From Lentinula raphanica (lineage: Eukaryota > Basidiomycota > Agaricomycetes > Agaricales > Omphalotaceae), in assembly GCA_027919835.1 (NCBI GenBank), contig JANVFP010000018.1, forward strand, positions 372,001 through 436,000: 64,000 nucleotides of DNA, written 5' to 3'. The notes beneath the pieces are model-generated. The model saw nothing but the letters and a program-made list of their open reading frames with translations. It searched no databases and was not told the origin of the DNA. Made by a program: the position numbers and the translations under genes. Below are positions 1-12,554 of this stretch, piece by piece (the stretch's first letter is position 1; each line of letters starts with the position of its first letter).

Positions 1-1726
1 ATTGGTCGTCTGCATGATTTTATTGATTTTGCCATTCTTCTTTCCACTGATGAATTCGCGATGCTCGTTTGAGAGCTCGATTTGGAAATGAATTTCGTGC
101 TGGAACGTCTAAAATAATCATCAGTCTTGTGAACGATAGATATGGTAACCAGTTATTGCTAATACCTTGATGATATCTAACTCCATGATCATACTAACAG
201 CTGCACGAACCTCATGTTCAAGACCATGAAGCTCAAAGCACATGCTCTTGAACACAACTTCTGCTCCGGTTGTGAGTGAAATCTGTTTGATGAGATTCGT
301 GACTTGAGAAGGATTAAGAGTAGGTGGAGGAAGAAGAGCGTTGAATTGAATAGGAAGCAGCCAGAATGACCCGACGTAAAATTGGCAAGCCTGTGAAGTT
401 GGAGATGAGCATGTAGGAAAACTACCCTCGGTTGATTGAAACCTACGAGCTGCATTATCGAACGGATGGTCCGCTGGATGTTCACACGATGGTCACCATA
501 AACCGAGATTAAACTGGTTGAGCTGCCAAGTGGGGGGAACTGGATGAACGTGGCGTTGTCGTGCATGATGCTCTTCAGGTCTTCGGCCCTATCAGTGATC
601 ATCCAGTCTAATTTGCGCGGTAGGATAGCGGTATCTCTAGAAATGATGGACTTCGCCTGGTATCATTAGATAACGAACGGCAAGAATAGAATGTACACTG
701 ACCTTGGAAGCAGACATTTGATAGAGCATATCTCGGGCTCGCTGGACGCCAAAGAATTCTCCCGTAATCCAGATAGTACCACTGGTCTTGCTCATGTTTT
801 CAGTCAGATTAGGAGGTACTGAAAGCTCTGGACCTAGATGTCCTTGAAGAGGCGAAGGGAGATAGATATTCGTGGCAGTCTCTTCTTGTATGGACTGCAA
901 AGCACTACGCTTTCGACCAGCTATGATTGTGTGCAGTTTCTTGTCTATTTCGCACATCTCCGAGTTCAAACCGCTCTGTCAAAAGAGCATTTAGTACATC
1001 ACTCGCTGTGGTGCAAATGTTACTTCACTCACCAGTTCATCCAGCATAACCAGCAGCCGGACTCTAGCCAAATCTACCGAGTCTCCAGACCCAGTGATAA
1101 CGAGCTCGCAGATACGCTCTGTTTCCAAGCCCGACCACCCAGCGCTACTGCTAATGCCATCTGGAGGAGTCCTGTTGGAAAGCGAATGGGGACTGTTGAC
1201 GACGGCTATATGGGCGAGAGTCTGGGAAGCAATGTCGTCTAGGCGACGTCTCACGTCAGGCTTGAGAGCTGGTTTTGAAGAAGGAGAGTCGAGAATTTCA
1301 GAACGTGTAACTTTGATAGCTGCGCGATGCTGTAGAGTACGTCAGCTTCCCCTCTAAAAGAGTATTAGGAGATGAAGATCATTAAGTACTTGCCTGTATA
1401 GGACACTCTTTGAGGATCATGCCTCGAGCTTGGAGAACATGCTGATATGCGCCAGTAACTGTGAAATTCCATCCTCGGCCACCGACTTCCAAGTACGAGA
1501 CATGACAACCGTGCAATGTCATGGCCAACATGGACAGTTTCGCGATTTGCTCTGCAGTTTCCGGAGTGGACACATCCTCGGCGAGCTGATTGTTGCTGAA
1601 AGACTTGTGACTAGGGAAGGGAGTGTCGCTAGTATTCTGCGGACCAGCAAAGTCTAGGGATGAAGAGGAAGAAGGAATGTGTCGCGACCTGCGTGGATAG
1701 GTGAAAGATGTTGTGTAGACTTCCAT
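1..1726 (-). CDS. KH-domain RNA-binding protein (partial, C-terminus off the left edge)
   Basis: Multi-exon minus-strand gene starting at 1726 and running off the left edge. At least three KH-like modules can be read. One (about 880-960) has the I-I-x-G-R-K loop followed by L-x-x-I-x-x-x-T-x-x-x-I. One near 430-600 has RAEDLKSIMHDNATFIQFP. The last (about 1-110) has the loop ISGKKNGKINKIM, a G-x-x-G motif. Such proteins bind single-stranded RNA; a Bicaudal-C/vigilin-like post-transcriptional role is likely, but I do not recognise a specific orthologue. The N-terminus (residues 1-45) is Ser/Pro-rich and probably disordered. Exons are joined by short GT-AG introns, so frames change between segments. 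The family call is firm, the target RNAs unknown. Confidence 0.8.
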
Positions 1727-2065
1727 GGAAGTTGTGTGTGGAATTCGAAAGCGAACGGTGGAAGTTAATGGGAAATAGTACAGTTAAGAATGGATGCGAT
1801 GAGGGTATTGTGGTTGATAATATAAGTTGAGAGGGGGTATTGACACAAAGCAGTGGTATCAATTGTCGTGGTTGTCGATTATTTTTCCAAAAAGAAAGCA
1901 AAGGAGAAAGAAAAAACAACCAGTCGACAAAAAACTGACGGTTAGAGAGTAGTATAAGACGAAGAGACCATCAAAACTTTTCTGCTCTCACTCATGCCGC
2001 AGTTTACTCAAGCGGGCTTTCAATTTTCTCGGCCCAACTAAATGGCGATTCGTATTACACTGAAT
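1727..2065. other. Intergenic: KH gene promoter and RBR gene 3' region
   Basis: About 340 bases between two minus-strand genes. They should hold the promoter and 5' leader of the KH gene and the 3' end of the ligase gene. The plus strand is purine-rich around 1890-1920. No ORF or repeat of interest was seen. Confidence 0.5.
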
Positions 2066-3706
2066 TTACAAAGCGTCAAAGCCTTCTACAGGTTGCCATC
2101 CATCGTTATCACTGATAAAATCAAACAGTTTGTTGTAACATCTAGAACCAGGCGTAGAAAAATGCTGATAGGGTGAAGCGGCGGACAATTTTGTCCCACA
2201 GCGATAGCAAAAGTGTTGTTTACATTTCGTGCAAGTCATCTAAGACGAAGGTTAGCAAAGATGATACTCAAACGAACTACGACACGTACATGATTGCATC
2301 CAACAGACTTCTCGATGTGTACATTGCAACCTGGACAGGGCGTCGATGAGTCTGCAAGCCATTGTTTGAACGCCTGCTCTTCCTGATATGCACCGACCAT
2401 TTTGGCAATGATGGTTCGACCGTAGCGAGTTTCAATGGCTCGCCTTCCTGGGGAATGTTCTGGCAAAGCTAGGTAATCCAATACAACTGTCTCGTAGGAA
2501 GATATTGGACAAGGCGACACAGGTCCATGCCTAGCGATTAGCATTTATGGGCATATACGCGTGAACATAGAGATTTGGATAACCCACCATGTACGTTTGC
2601 AAAACGAACAAAACGAGTAGGAGCAGGATGAGCAGGTCCGAAGCCTGTGCCAGCCCGATTCCTCACTTTCAGTAATTTGAGGCTTTGGGACAGGCTTTTG
2701 GCAGAAAACCATGGGGCAGATACTAATCGTAGGATCTTATCGACAACAGTGAGCCGTCAACAATATGCATACAGCACCAAGGAGAATTTCACCTTTGTCC
2801 ATCATGACCTTCTCTTGCAACCATTGCCATCGAACAAGGGCTTCCTTTGATACAACTCGAGCAACCTCTTCCTCATTTGCTGCACGACCTTCTTTGACAC
2901 ACTCGGGATCAGGACAGCCTACCCTTGCCACATCTCCTTCCGTGATGCATAAACCCCAGAAATCCTCCAAACAGCTGCGACAAAAGATATGTTTGCAGGA
3001 CAATTCCAGGCATTTCGATCCCTTGAAATAGGATAGGCACACAGAGCAGGAATATGAGTTCTGATTGAATTCGTCCGATCTTGCTGATGTTTCGAACAAA
3101 GTTAACAAAGGGGCTAACAGTTGCGGAGTAGGATGTTGTAACCTAGGAGTTGTAAGAATGGAAGATATACGTACAGAAGGCACTCACAGAATTGTATCAT
3201 GGTCGTGGTACATGTCGAGGTCATCAAGGAATGCGCCACTTCGTATGAGTTCAACGACATCACATAGAACTCCTTCGCCTGATTGTCCACTCCATTTCTC
3301 GACTATGAGGTCTTCCAGTCGTGTGGTATGGAATAACCATGAATGCGTTGAACGAATCAATGACAGTTGTGGGGATGCTTGTAAGGGGTATGTATCTGGG
3401 AGTGTGATATGTAACAGCAGCGGAGGCAAAAGTGTCAATGTCAGCGATTGAGGACTTGACGTTGAAGGCCCAGCTTGAACGATATTGGTGAGAAGGATGT
3501 CATGAGGACCACCTAATTCGACAGGTATCTCGAGTTTGACTGAGCCACTCGATGTGTCGTTGGATACATAGTCCGGGTAGATGGCCTGTAAGATGTGAAG
3601 CGATGATCACAAAGAGAAATTGGACAAATACCTCGAGAACCTCAAGTTCTTCAATCTGTAGCTCTATGCATTCTTTCAATAACCCAGAGTCGACGGTCTC
3701 CTGCAT
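2066..3706 (-). CDS. RWD-RING-IBR-RING (RBR) E3 ubiquitin ligase, RNF14/Itt1-like
   Basis: RBR ligases take ubiquitin from E2 onto a RING2 cysteine and then to substrate. Order: RWD domain at the N-terminus (ECIELQIEELEVLEAIYPDY); RING1 with C-x2-C and CKHIFCRSC; IBR with CSSCSYSFCSFC; RING2 with CPGCNVHIEKSVGCNH, then M-T-C and CYRCG after an intron. The Cys of GCNH is the expected catalytic residue. The protein ends EGFDAL before the stop at 2066-2068. The frame is also open to an ATG at 3805, but the RWD homology begins just after the Met at 3706 and the longer start would overlap the URB2 start codon, so 3706 is preferred. RWD plus RBR is the RNF14 layout; in yeast the relative Itt1 affects translation termination. 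Confidence 0.88.
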
Positions 3707-3783
3707 GAAGAAGAGGAAGGGTGCATGCTTTGTAACACCTCCGAATGTGTTAAAAACAAGTCTTTGCCGATCTTCTGCCGAGA

Positions 3784-6700
3784 ATGGACTTGTTTCTTTC
3801 TTCATCTCAAAATTTTGTCAAAGCTCTCAAAGCCAGCTCAGATCCACCTAGCGTCGGAAGTTTCTCAAAATTGGAGATAGCAAGAGCAGCATGGGACCAG
3901 AAAACATTCTATGCACCAAGGAAGGCAGAAGTCATCGTTGATTTCATTCTCAATCGTTTCGTGAAGAGCAATGAGACGTGAGTTGAAAACGTGTCTTCTC
4001 TATGTAGCACTAACTCTCATCTTCCTTTCAGCCAGTCAATCACTGATATTGCAACCTGGACACTCCTTTTGGATGTCATAACCACATCTCCCTCGACCAA
4101 ATCCGATCCATGGTTAGCTCCGCTGGTTTCACGCGTACCTTTCACTCGCATCGTGATACAGCTTTTCGAATCACTGCAACACTCTCCTCACGATGATCAC
4201 TCTCAACTCACGCGGATAGCACATGAGTGCCTAACAATATTGTGGCTCCATTGTGTTCCCAAAATCAACACCGATTTGTTGCTGGATTGTTTCGGTGCAT
4301 GTCTGCGTTTGTGCGCGTGCTACGAGACACTAGATGAACATTTCGATAGCATCGTCGTCATGATTGCTACATCGTTCGACCGGTCATTCACTGCGTCCAC
4401 CTCCAAGAAAAAGGTAGCTTCGTATCATGGTATTTGGACTGTCATGTTGAAGTTTCTTTGACGCAGACTTTTGCTTCTTTCACTCGGAATCACCTAGAAG
4501 ACTGGTTATTGAGCCTGAACCGGCTGCAGTCACATTCAACACACTCGACCCTCTTCGAATGTTTGTACACCCCTGGCGTCCAATGTCTCTTAGATGTTGA
4601 TGTTCTTCGGGACAGTGAAACCGAGAACACGATCTCTAACGCTTTCTCGAACGTTACCCCAGAAATAATCATGCCTACACTCCCAAAAATCTTCTCGACT
4701 TATATTCAAACACTCAGGAAACATCGAAGCACTATGTTCGGACAGACATCGAGCCAAAAGGCTGACTCTGATGGATATCGGGAAGCCAGTCTGCGGCTTT
4801 TCTCTTTGTGTCAGCGCATCTTGAGCAAAGCAACGGAGAAGGATCAAAGTTGGACAACCAAAGCCCTTCTCATAGATGTGCTAAACCAGGAACACATATT
4901 CACCGGGCAAGATCATGAGACGGAAAACCTCTTGAACGGCATCGTCAAATCCATCCTCGTAGAGCTGGCATCGGTTAACGAAGGCACGTCGAAAATCCCA
5001 CCAATCCCTGTGTTGTGTTGAGATTGTCATTTTAGCCACGGTTGGCCCGGTCATTCGTTGCCTGATCTCTTTGACTCAAGTTGATTATCGTTTCGTCCAA
5101 AACGTGCTCTCTGATGTCCTCGCCCATCTCCTCATGGTGAGTATGCAGTAGATCCCACGAAGTTCTAAATTACAGCTTGTTGACCTCAGGTTCCAAATAC
5201 CGTCGCTCCTGCTCTGGAGATACTAGACATCCTTCTCCAATATCACGTCAAAACGCGAACTGTGCCACTCTACATCGAAACCCTGATCTCCATCGACTTC
5301 CGAGAGACCCCACGCAGTCATGATTTCCAAGAGGATTATGAGCAGATACGCCACAGCGCTTGTCTCCATCCACGACATCTGGATCGTCTGGCAAAATCCG
5401 TGCATGAATTCCTACCCTTGAACCAGACTCCGACAGTCATTCGCAACGTCACAGAACGGTTCCGAAATCTCTGGGAGGAATATCGTTCTTACTCGCACTC
5501 TAGCTCTAGCGATGAGGAGAACCCCCGCAAGAAAAGAAAAATCGATCGCGGCAGTACCGATGCCGATGTGACGAAAGGACTGACTCTCTCATTCTCAACT
5601 ACAGCTATCTTTGCGTCTGTGGTGTTATCTTCCTTCTCGGCCGAGTCAGTCCCGGAAGCGACCCGACAGGAGCTCAAAAACCATTTGAACGACTTTTCTA
5701 CGAACGTGGTTTTGCATTCGCTATCGAAAATGCTCAAGAACTTGAATAAGAAAACTTCGAAGTCGTTGGAAGACGAGGTTGCCCTTCTTGCCAGTCTTCG
5801 TCTCCGATATGGTCTTGGTCTCCAGCGTTCATCCAGCATCTCAATCGACGTTGGGTGTTATTCCAAGCTAGTTAGTCAACTGTCAGAAGCCGTCGATGCA
5901 GTCTCCCTCCCTGAATTAAAGCTCGAAATTGTGATTTACTCATTCCTCATCCATCTCATCTCAGAGCTGATGATCTCTCGTTAGCTTCGTACCCTGCTCG
6001 ACACCTCAGTCTCCATACAACGGCTGACCGTACTGGATATCACTCTGAAGGTCATGGAAACCTCGGAAGAGCTTCATGTATTCCACATGATGATACACAG
6101 ATGGCTTCCTCTTATCGAGTAAGTCTGCAACATACTCCCGCCTCGTGTCAGACGCTCATTCCGAGAGTAAGTTCAGGAGCCTCCCCGGAACACAGAGAAC
6201 AATTCGTGGCCCTCCTTCTTGAATTGCGAAATCGCAGCAAAGTGACTCCCGCATCGGAGATCCTCCTCAGGCAGACTCTGGCTTCGGCTGAATTTTGGGA
6301 GTTACCCAGAATTCGTGGTGAGTGTGATTTCTTCTATCGTTTCCTCATCTGTATCTCACGATCAATCCAATTCTGAATGATCCAGACGCCCTTCTTGCTC
6401 TTATCGAGCGATCCACTTCTGCAGTATCCGATTGGGCAACTACAACGCCTCAGCAGAAGCAGCTTGTAGAATCAGTCTATGAATTCCTATTGTCAACTCC
6501 GACCGACTATCTGCCTCGAAAGTTGAGACTTTCGTTGATCAGAAGGGCAGTTTTGCTCGACCAAACAGTGGATTCGATTAGTCCTCATTTCTTGCGCGCT
6601 TTGAGGGTTTGTATCTCTCGATTCATATCGTCGACTGACCTTTCGGATGATCTGGTGTGTTTCCCCTCTTCTGGTGTATATGATGATTGAATGCTCAAGA

Positions 6701-8548
6701 TAACCTGGCAGTTGGGCGACCTTGGTGGTTACCTGCGGCATCTGCATACTGGCAGCCCTTCCGCTGAGACTCTAGAATTGGTTAAACTCTTGTTCAAGTA
6801 ATCGTGCAATCATTCTCCATGTTCAAAGCCTATCTGATGTCTTCAATGTTTGCAGAAACCTTCTCAAGAACAACGCCCTAGATGAGATCTTGCATTTGGT
6901 TCAACGCTATTCGGAGAGTCTGCAACAAGATAATTTCTCGTCACACAGCGCTTTGGCGCGGTCATTCGGTGTCATCGTTGACTTATTGCTCAAGGAATTC
7001 CCACTTGATCAGTCAGTCAATCTGTGCGGTAGTTAAATATCCTGAACTGACATTGTTCTACAGTTTTTCGAAATCCACACAGGATACGTTCAGAGCACTT
7101 CATAGTTCTTTACATCATTGCCTGTACCCAAGATTACTCGGTCCACACGGTACGCTCAAGGTCCCTGAGGTCAAGGAACTACTGGAAGATTGGCAAAAGG
7201 CGCTTAGATTGGGGCGTTGGTTAGGACTCACGGGTATGCGTGTTTTGCGTTATATCTTCTTGTCTCATCCTGATTTCTCATTACTGAAAGATGTTCCGAT
7301 TCTTGGGGAAGAAGTAACGAATTTCTTCAAGTACGCCAAACCAACTGGGGATGTAGTCACCGATTCTGCTGTATTCGGTGTGCTCGTGGAAGAATTCTAT
7401 TTCTGTCCCCCGACTTTCCAACCACAGCGACTAGAACTTGTTATCGCTGCCTATGTTCTGTTGTCCAGAAGGATTACAGTCGGTGGGCGAAACGGCGCTG
7501 ATCAATCCATATCATCTCTGTGCTCTACTGTGTCTCCAGAAATATTCAGTAGCGGATTGGATTTCATCGTGTCTGCTCTTAACTATGCGAAAGACGAAGC
7601 TGAAGCTGGTGCTCTCTTGCATCTTCTGTCAATACTTTTACAAGATCCACCACAAAGTGAGCTACACATCATCAGTGGTTTACCAAAAACGCTTACAAAA
7701 CTCATCATAGATACGTTCCACATTGTACAAAACACTATAACTGAGAGTATCAACATCTTCAATGATCGCGAACTATTTGTTAAAGCAGTCCGGCTACCTG
7801 CGTTGTTGCTTCTCCTGCAAAGATCTCAGGATAGGGTGAGTACGCATACTTTTCCCTGAGAAATCCCTTCTCAATCCTGTCATGAAAGCCTGCAACATTA
7901 CGCCAAGTCGATATAAGTGGTATCTGGTTATTCATGGCGAAGATATGCACTGGCTCTCACACCCACGAACCCAACACATGTAGAGAGACTTTCCACCGCA
8001 TAGTCGCTATTGCCACCGCCCTCATCCGGTTACGTCGAGACTTGATTCTCCCGACCATTCCCCACCTAGGAATAATATTACGGCTCTTGATTCGGTCAAT
8101 GCAAAGTCCGAGGTCGAACCTTGGACCGAAGCAAAGTGCCATGGTATCTAGCCGTTTGCCATCCTGGATCAACATCCAGGATACGTTAGGGATCGAGGAA
8201 GGAAAATCTCTCTCTCGCTTGCTCGAGTCTCTCAACACCAAGACGGTCATTAGAAGGCTCACCACATCGGCAGCTGCACCCCCTCGAGCGGAATCTTTGG
8301 CCAAACCTTTCTCCAAACACGCGGCGTATGTCATCAAGGCTTATGTGGAATTGCTGAACGACCCGTTGTGCATGATTCCAGCGGCAGTACGCAAAGAGCT
8401 ACAACCGGGGTTGTACGCCTTGTGCGGGATGATAAACAACTTCAGTCGCGATGCTCTCATGGCGTCTGCTGCGGACGCAGGCGAAAAGTTGATCCTCAAG
8501 AATCTCTGGAAGGAGTACGAGAAGCAACGGTATGTTGGGAAGGGGTGA
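3784..8548 (+). CDS. URB2: Urb2/Npa2-family nucleolar pre-60S ribosome biogenesis protein
   Basis: Large multi-exon gene, roughly 1,400 residues, alpha-helical throughout. The C-terminus carries the Urb2/Npa2 domain: KAYVELLNDPLCMIPAAVRK, LQPGLYALCGMINNFSRDAL and a tail ending EKQRYVGKG, a very conserved ending in this family. Yeast Urb2 works with Npa1/Urb1 in early pre-60S particles and 27S pre-rRNA processing. The start at 3784 (MDLFLSSSQNFVKAL) continues through an intron near 3979-4031. An apparent frame break near 5020 is explained by an intron ending TTGAG at 5022. The basic stretch KKRKID near 5530 may be a nuclear localisation signal. Its promoter is shared with the divergent RBR ligase gene, with fewer than 80 bases between the preferred start codons. 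Confidence 0.88.
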
Positions 8549-8607
8549 AGGAAATGCTCGCACTCTACAATCAAAAATCTACTTCCAAATAATCGATAGA
8601 TATGGTT

Positions 8608-10362
8608 CTAGTGCACCCGTCTAACATAAACGTCCTGGTGACCGTTGACTTGAGTCTCTGGTTTCACGAAACCAGCCTTGCGCTTTTCTTCGGCTATAGT
8701 TGCAATGAGGTTGATAAAATCGTCCACTGCAGCTTCTGAAGTCTGGATGTGCAGCACTACTCTGGATCCCCCCAAGAAGAGAGGTTCCGACAATGCAGCA
8801 CCACGCTCAGCAATCTCGTCGTAATTCGAGCCGATGCTGCTTGCATCGTAGAATACCTATTGAATGATTTACCGCCTGCGGAGTAACAACAGAAATCTCT
8901 TACTTACCATGCAAGTTTCAGCGGGACTAAGGATAGTGACGCCAATTTCTTCAAATGAACTTTGCAGCTTATGGGCGAGAGCGTGGACACGGGGCAGAAG
9001 TGGAAAGTTGTAGGTGAGTGCGTAAGCGGCTGAACCAGCAAGGATCCCAGTTTGGCGCATTCCACCTCCAAAAAGCTTTCTAATACGTCGGGCCCTTCTA
9101 ATGTAGTCGGTTGATCCCACTAAGCAGGAGCCAATCGGCGCACCTTTGAATACGGCAAGAAGTTAGATCAACCTTGACGGTGAAGAATAATGCATTTACC
9201 GAGCCCTTTGCTGAAGCATAAGCTCGCAGAATCGAAAGGTTCGAGAAGTGTCTTCAAAGACATTCCGGTTTCGGCGGCAACTGATCTACAGTTTTTAGTG
9301 ACTGTTCCAAAACGAGATTTTTGAAAGATTCACCATGCCATATCCGAGCACCATCCAGATGCATTTTGATCCCTTTTGAACGAGCAAACTCTGAGATAGC
9401 AATGATGTCGTCTTGAGGAAAGATGGTCCCGTTGAGAGTGTTCTCCAATGCAATCACTTCCGTTGGTGCACTTTCCGAAGGCTTAGGAGTGAGTTTACAA
9501 CTCCTGGACTGTTAACTCACAAGTGCACGTCCGGACCGTATACTATGTTGGCTTCTACATCCTTGAGGGTTAGATGGTGACCTAGAGAACTCGTTCAAGC
9601 CAAAGCCGAGCCAAACAAAAGAGGAAAGACAATACTAACCATTCGATGGGGCGACAGGTGTTACAGCAGCGCCAGAATGAAAACCGGCACCTCCGACTTC
9701 GTACCTATAGAAGTCCGCGTTATGAATTCGGACGGATCTCTGGAAAGCCCTTCGAATCGTACTTGTAAATGTGTGCCCTGTTGTCACAAAGTATCGTATA
9801 CGGAGGTTGCATGAGGTGAGTTCGTAAGCCAATCTGGTTCGACATGGTACTAGGGGCCCGGGAAGAAAGTCAGATGGTTACGCAGGACAAGAACCTGGGG
9901 ACCGATGTATTATGCATACCCGGAAGGCATGAAAAGGCCTGCTTCTTTCCCAGTAATTTTGGCAACGTGAGCTTCAAGAGCACTGTGTTCTTAGTAAGAA
10001 TACCGGAACTTGATAGCAATTCGGGGCACTTGCGCGGTGGATGGTTCGTGATAGACATCATCACCTAGACTGGCCAGAAGAGCATACGAGTACATTTCCT
10101 TCGTAGGCACTGAACGAAACGATGAGCGGAACCGTGAAGGTGGCAACATTTGACAAGAATGGACCTGTAATCGTGTCCGCTGCAGTGCGATAAGCTTCAA
10201 GTTTAGCGTACCATCCATATCTTGCGGCTCACAGATGAATGTACGGGCTATCTGACTTTTCTTGAGCTCATTCTCTCCTTCTGGCACTCCAGCGAGAATG
10301 TCAAACTTGATTTCCTCTGCAACTTTGGCTAATTCCGCATTAGAAACTTTGGTTTGGGACAT
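8608..10362 (-). CDS. Low-specificity L-threonine aldolase (PLP enzyme)
   Basis: Cleaves L-threonine/allo-threonine to glycine and acetaldehyde with pyridoxal phosphate. After splicing the conserved blocks appear in order: ISDTITVPTKEM, ASLGDDVY, FMPSGTMSNQ, YEVGGAGFHSGA, EVIALENTLNGT, KMHLDGARIWH, LCFSKGLGAPIGS (the Lys is the expected PLP Schiff-base residue), FGGGMRQTGILAG, and LGGSRVVLHIQTS near the end. The gene has at least eight short introns, so raw frames look broken, but every junction I joined uses GT-AG and restores the family motif. The first exon adds about 40 residues ahead of the core (MSQTKVSNAELAKV), with no clear targeting signal. The stop lies only 60 bases beyond the URB2 stop, so the two genes converge. 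Confidence 0.92.
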
Positions 10363-10711
10363 CTTTGGGAGAAAGCAGTTCAAGTTGGAGGTAATGGGTA
10401 AAGGAATAGCCAGGGCCTTGCTCACATCTAAATGTGGTCGGACCAATAACAGAATAACCACGTCGGATTTCCACGGTGTTCATGATGATCAAAGAACAGT
10501 CCTTATCGATGAGCCGGCCGGGACCTTGGATAAATTGTCGACCGCATTAGTGGGAGGGCAAGCAAAGTCAGGTTACTTTCAAAAATACACTGTACTAGCT
10601 TGTACTAGGCCCAGGCGCAATGATAGTTTTATGATATGTTACTACTTACTCTACATATAAGATTCCTCATTTTGCAGCATTTCGTTCGGAGTCATAGTCA
10701 GTATGTATATA

Positions 10712-11452
10712 CTATGTACCATTTCCGCCTCTTTTTATCGTATGTCTGTACACCAAGAGTCCACCGACATGACGTTCTACTTCGACAGAACGTAACGCTT
10801 CCCATCCTTTGTCCGAATTCAGCTGCAGCTTGACATACATTTTGATCATAGCACCTTTCTGCTGTGCATATATATAAGCATATAGCATGATACGGGGCCC
10901 CTGATCAGCAGGAGATGCATCCTTGAAGCTACACAATGAGTGGTTATAGATAACCTTCACATGTGAGCCATCTGGCACGCTCAGACCTTGGTGTTTCAAC
11001 TCGTGCTCGTTGTAGTCGTTCAATACCCGGAACAGGGTAGGCAGCTGGGATTCGAACAGGAACCAGTTGCCAGTGTCACCGTTGGGGATGACGGCAGGAT
11101 GGGATATAACTTGTGGCCTCCCAGGCTGGTGGGGCACTGGGGCCCACTGGATGATGAAGGTCTTGTCGTCTGGCAACTGCTCAGGAGACGGGGGTTCAGC
11201 TCTGTGTTCCCGGGGCCGAGCGATCGTTATCGTGTCAGCGTCGCGCGCCTGTAGGAGGGATGTGCCCGTCATATGTGTCATGTCCCGTCGCGGCTGCCAC
11301 CAGCAAGGATGATATGAGCATATGCTACTAGTAGTACGAGCTGGAATCCTAAATAGTTCACACACCTGGGTGGGCGATGCACGTACGCCAAATAGTAAGA
11401 CGGCGAGCAACATTGCAATCCTTGCAAGATTCAGACCCGTCGTCGGATACAT
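10712..11452 (-). CDS. Hypothetical secreted protein
   Basis: Open frame of 246 residues. The N-terminus fits a signal peptide: a short start, the hydrophobic run IAMLLAVLLFGVRA, then a likely cleavage before SPTQ. The rest is soluble, with no transmembrane segment and no motif I recognise. The part around 11240-11390 (VCELFRIPARTTSSICSYHP) could be intronic: a GT follows SPTQ and an AG precedes ARDADTITIARP, which would give a shorter protein. Codon use and the coherent C-terminal 180 residues argue for a real gene. Function unknown. Confidence 0.6.
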   Translation of the reverse strand: MYPTTGLNLARIAMLLAVLLFGVRASPTQVCELFRIPARTTSSICSYHPCWWQPRRDMTHMTGTSLLQARDADTITIARPREHRAEPPSPEQLPDDKTFIIQWAPVPHQPGRPQVISHPAVIPNGDTGNWFLFESQLPTLFRVLNDYNEHELKHQGLSVPDGSHVKVIYNHSLCSFKDASPADQGPRIMLYAYIYAQQKGAMIKMYVKLQLNSDKGWEALRSVEVERHVGGLLVYRHTIKRGGNGT

Positions 11453-11639
11453 GATGATTTTGGTCTGTTTTGATTGTTTCGCTATCGCACTGTCACTATC
11501 ATGGTCATTACAGTCAGCTCAGGATTTGTCAAAGGAAGGAAAGGGCACGAATACGGACAAGGCAAGGGAGAGCGTTAAAGTTGAAGCTTGACCTGCAAGT
11601 TGAGGAATTCAAGTAAAATCACAAGGTTTAAATACGAAG

Positions 11640-12554
11640 GGTCGTGGCTGAGTACTAGTAACAGAATACTTGGGCCGCAGACGCCCTGATGCAGCCTGAT
11701 GCCCAGGGGCCAGAGATGCCACCTGATGCCAGGGCCCCCGGCCGCCCATGCGCAACACAGAGGCTATACTGTACTCATCTATACTCCAATTTCTATGGTG
11801 ATTTAAAATTTTTGATACGATCCGGATGATACTGAGGGTGTTTCAGGGTGTTTCACCTACGCATACTACATAATCAGAATCTTGGAGGAATCAGCACTTT
11901 TCGTGATGGGGCCTTTCGAGGCCCTTCGGCCATCCCATTCGTTAGCTGATGATATGTGTACCTTCTCACTTTGCATCACGTAGCTCAATACTACCTCCAC
12001 CACAGTTTGGAAGATCTGGAAAGCAAGGTTCGACATGTCTATAGAAGTCATGTTGGAACCGGACAATTTCTGGAATCTGGACATTGTCATGGCCCTGGGC
12101 TCGCAGCGGCCAGGTTTGGTACACAGGATCTCTTTCGTCCGCATGCTGAAAGAGGTTGAAGATGTCAAGAGCATGGTACCAGCTGGTACCAGATGGTCCC
12201 AGATGGTACTCCGAGGGAAGTGAGGGGAAGTGACTCATGAGGGGAAATGACGATCAAGGTGCCATTTGATACGTCGGATGCGTCGGATGAGTGCGGAATT
12301 TCGGACAGTGGTGTTCGCCATTCATATTCGACCTCGATTCAATATACACCGTGGACGATCTACATGAGGCAAAGCATTGTAATTTGCGCTTCTAAATACT
12401 TCACGGCCATTTCCAACCGGTCTGCTCGAGAGAGAAGTGGCAATTAAAGCAGGTCCATCTTGACGGACGGATGCCTTCGGTACCCGTTACACGAAAGGTG
12501 TTGGGATCAGTGAACGCAAACGAAGGTGCGTTCTCCTCTGATGTCTTCCAATGA
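11640..12554. repeat. Non-coding interval with degenerate GATGCC and GGTACC repeat clusters
   Basis: No convincing gene. Around 11680-11750 there are repeated GATGC/CTGATGCC words in a GC-rich block. At 12175-12190 lies a perfect 16-base palindrome, GGTACCAGCTGGTACC, followed by related words (AGATGGTCCC, AGATGGTACT). Around 12270-12290 CGTCGGATG is repeated. This looks like decayed mobile-element sequence, but no complete terminal repeats or target duplication were found. A minus-strand open frame at 11966-12238 shows no recognisable family. Confidence 0.4.

Noticed and set aside
4950..5030. Apparent frameshift in URB2
   Set aside because: The frame changes near 5020, but an intron ending TTGAG at 5022 with a donor at 4959 or 4974 (49-64 nt) restores a sensible reading (IVILATVGP). 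A true frameshift is not needed, although the donor is ambiguous.
9480..10300. Threonine aldolase looked like a pseudogene with several frame breaks
   Set aside because: Each break coincides with a GT-AG intron, and joining the exons restores every conserved block, including the PLP lysine region.
11050..11065. Reverse tRNA B-box-like word GGGATTCGAACAGG
   Set aside because: It lies within the coding sequence of the secreted hypothetical and has no matching A box or cloverleaf.
11966..12238. Minus-strand open frame of 90 residues
   Set aside because: No family resemblance, no splice or promoter support, and it overlaps repeat-like sequence.
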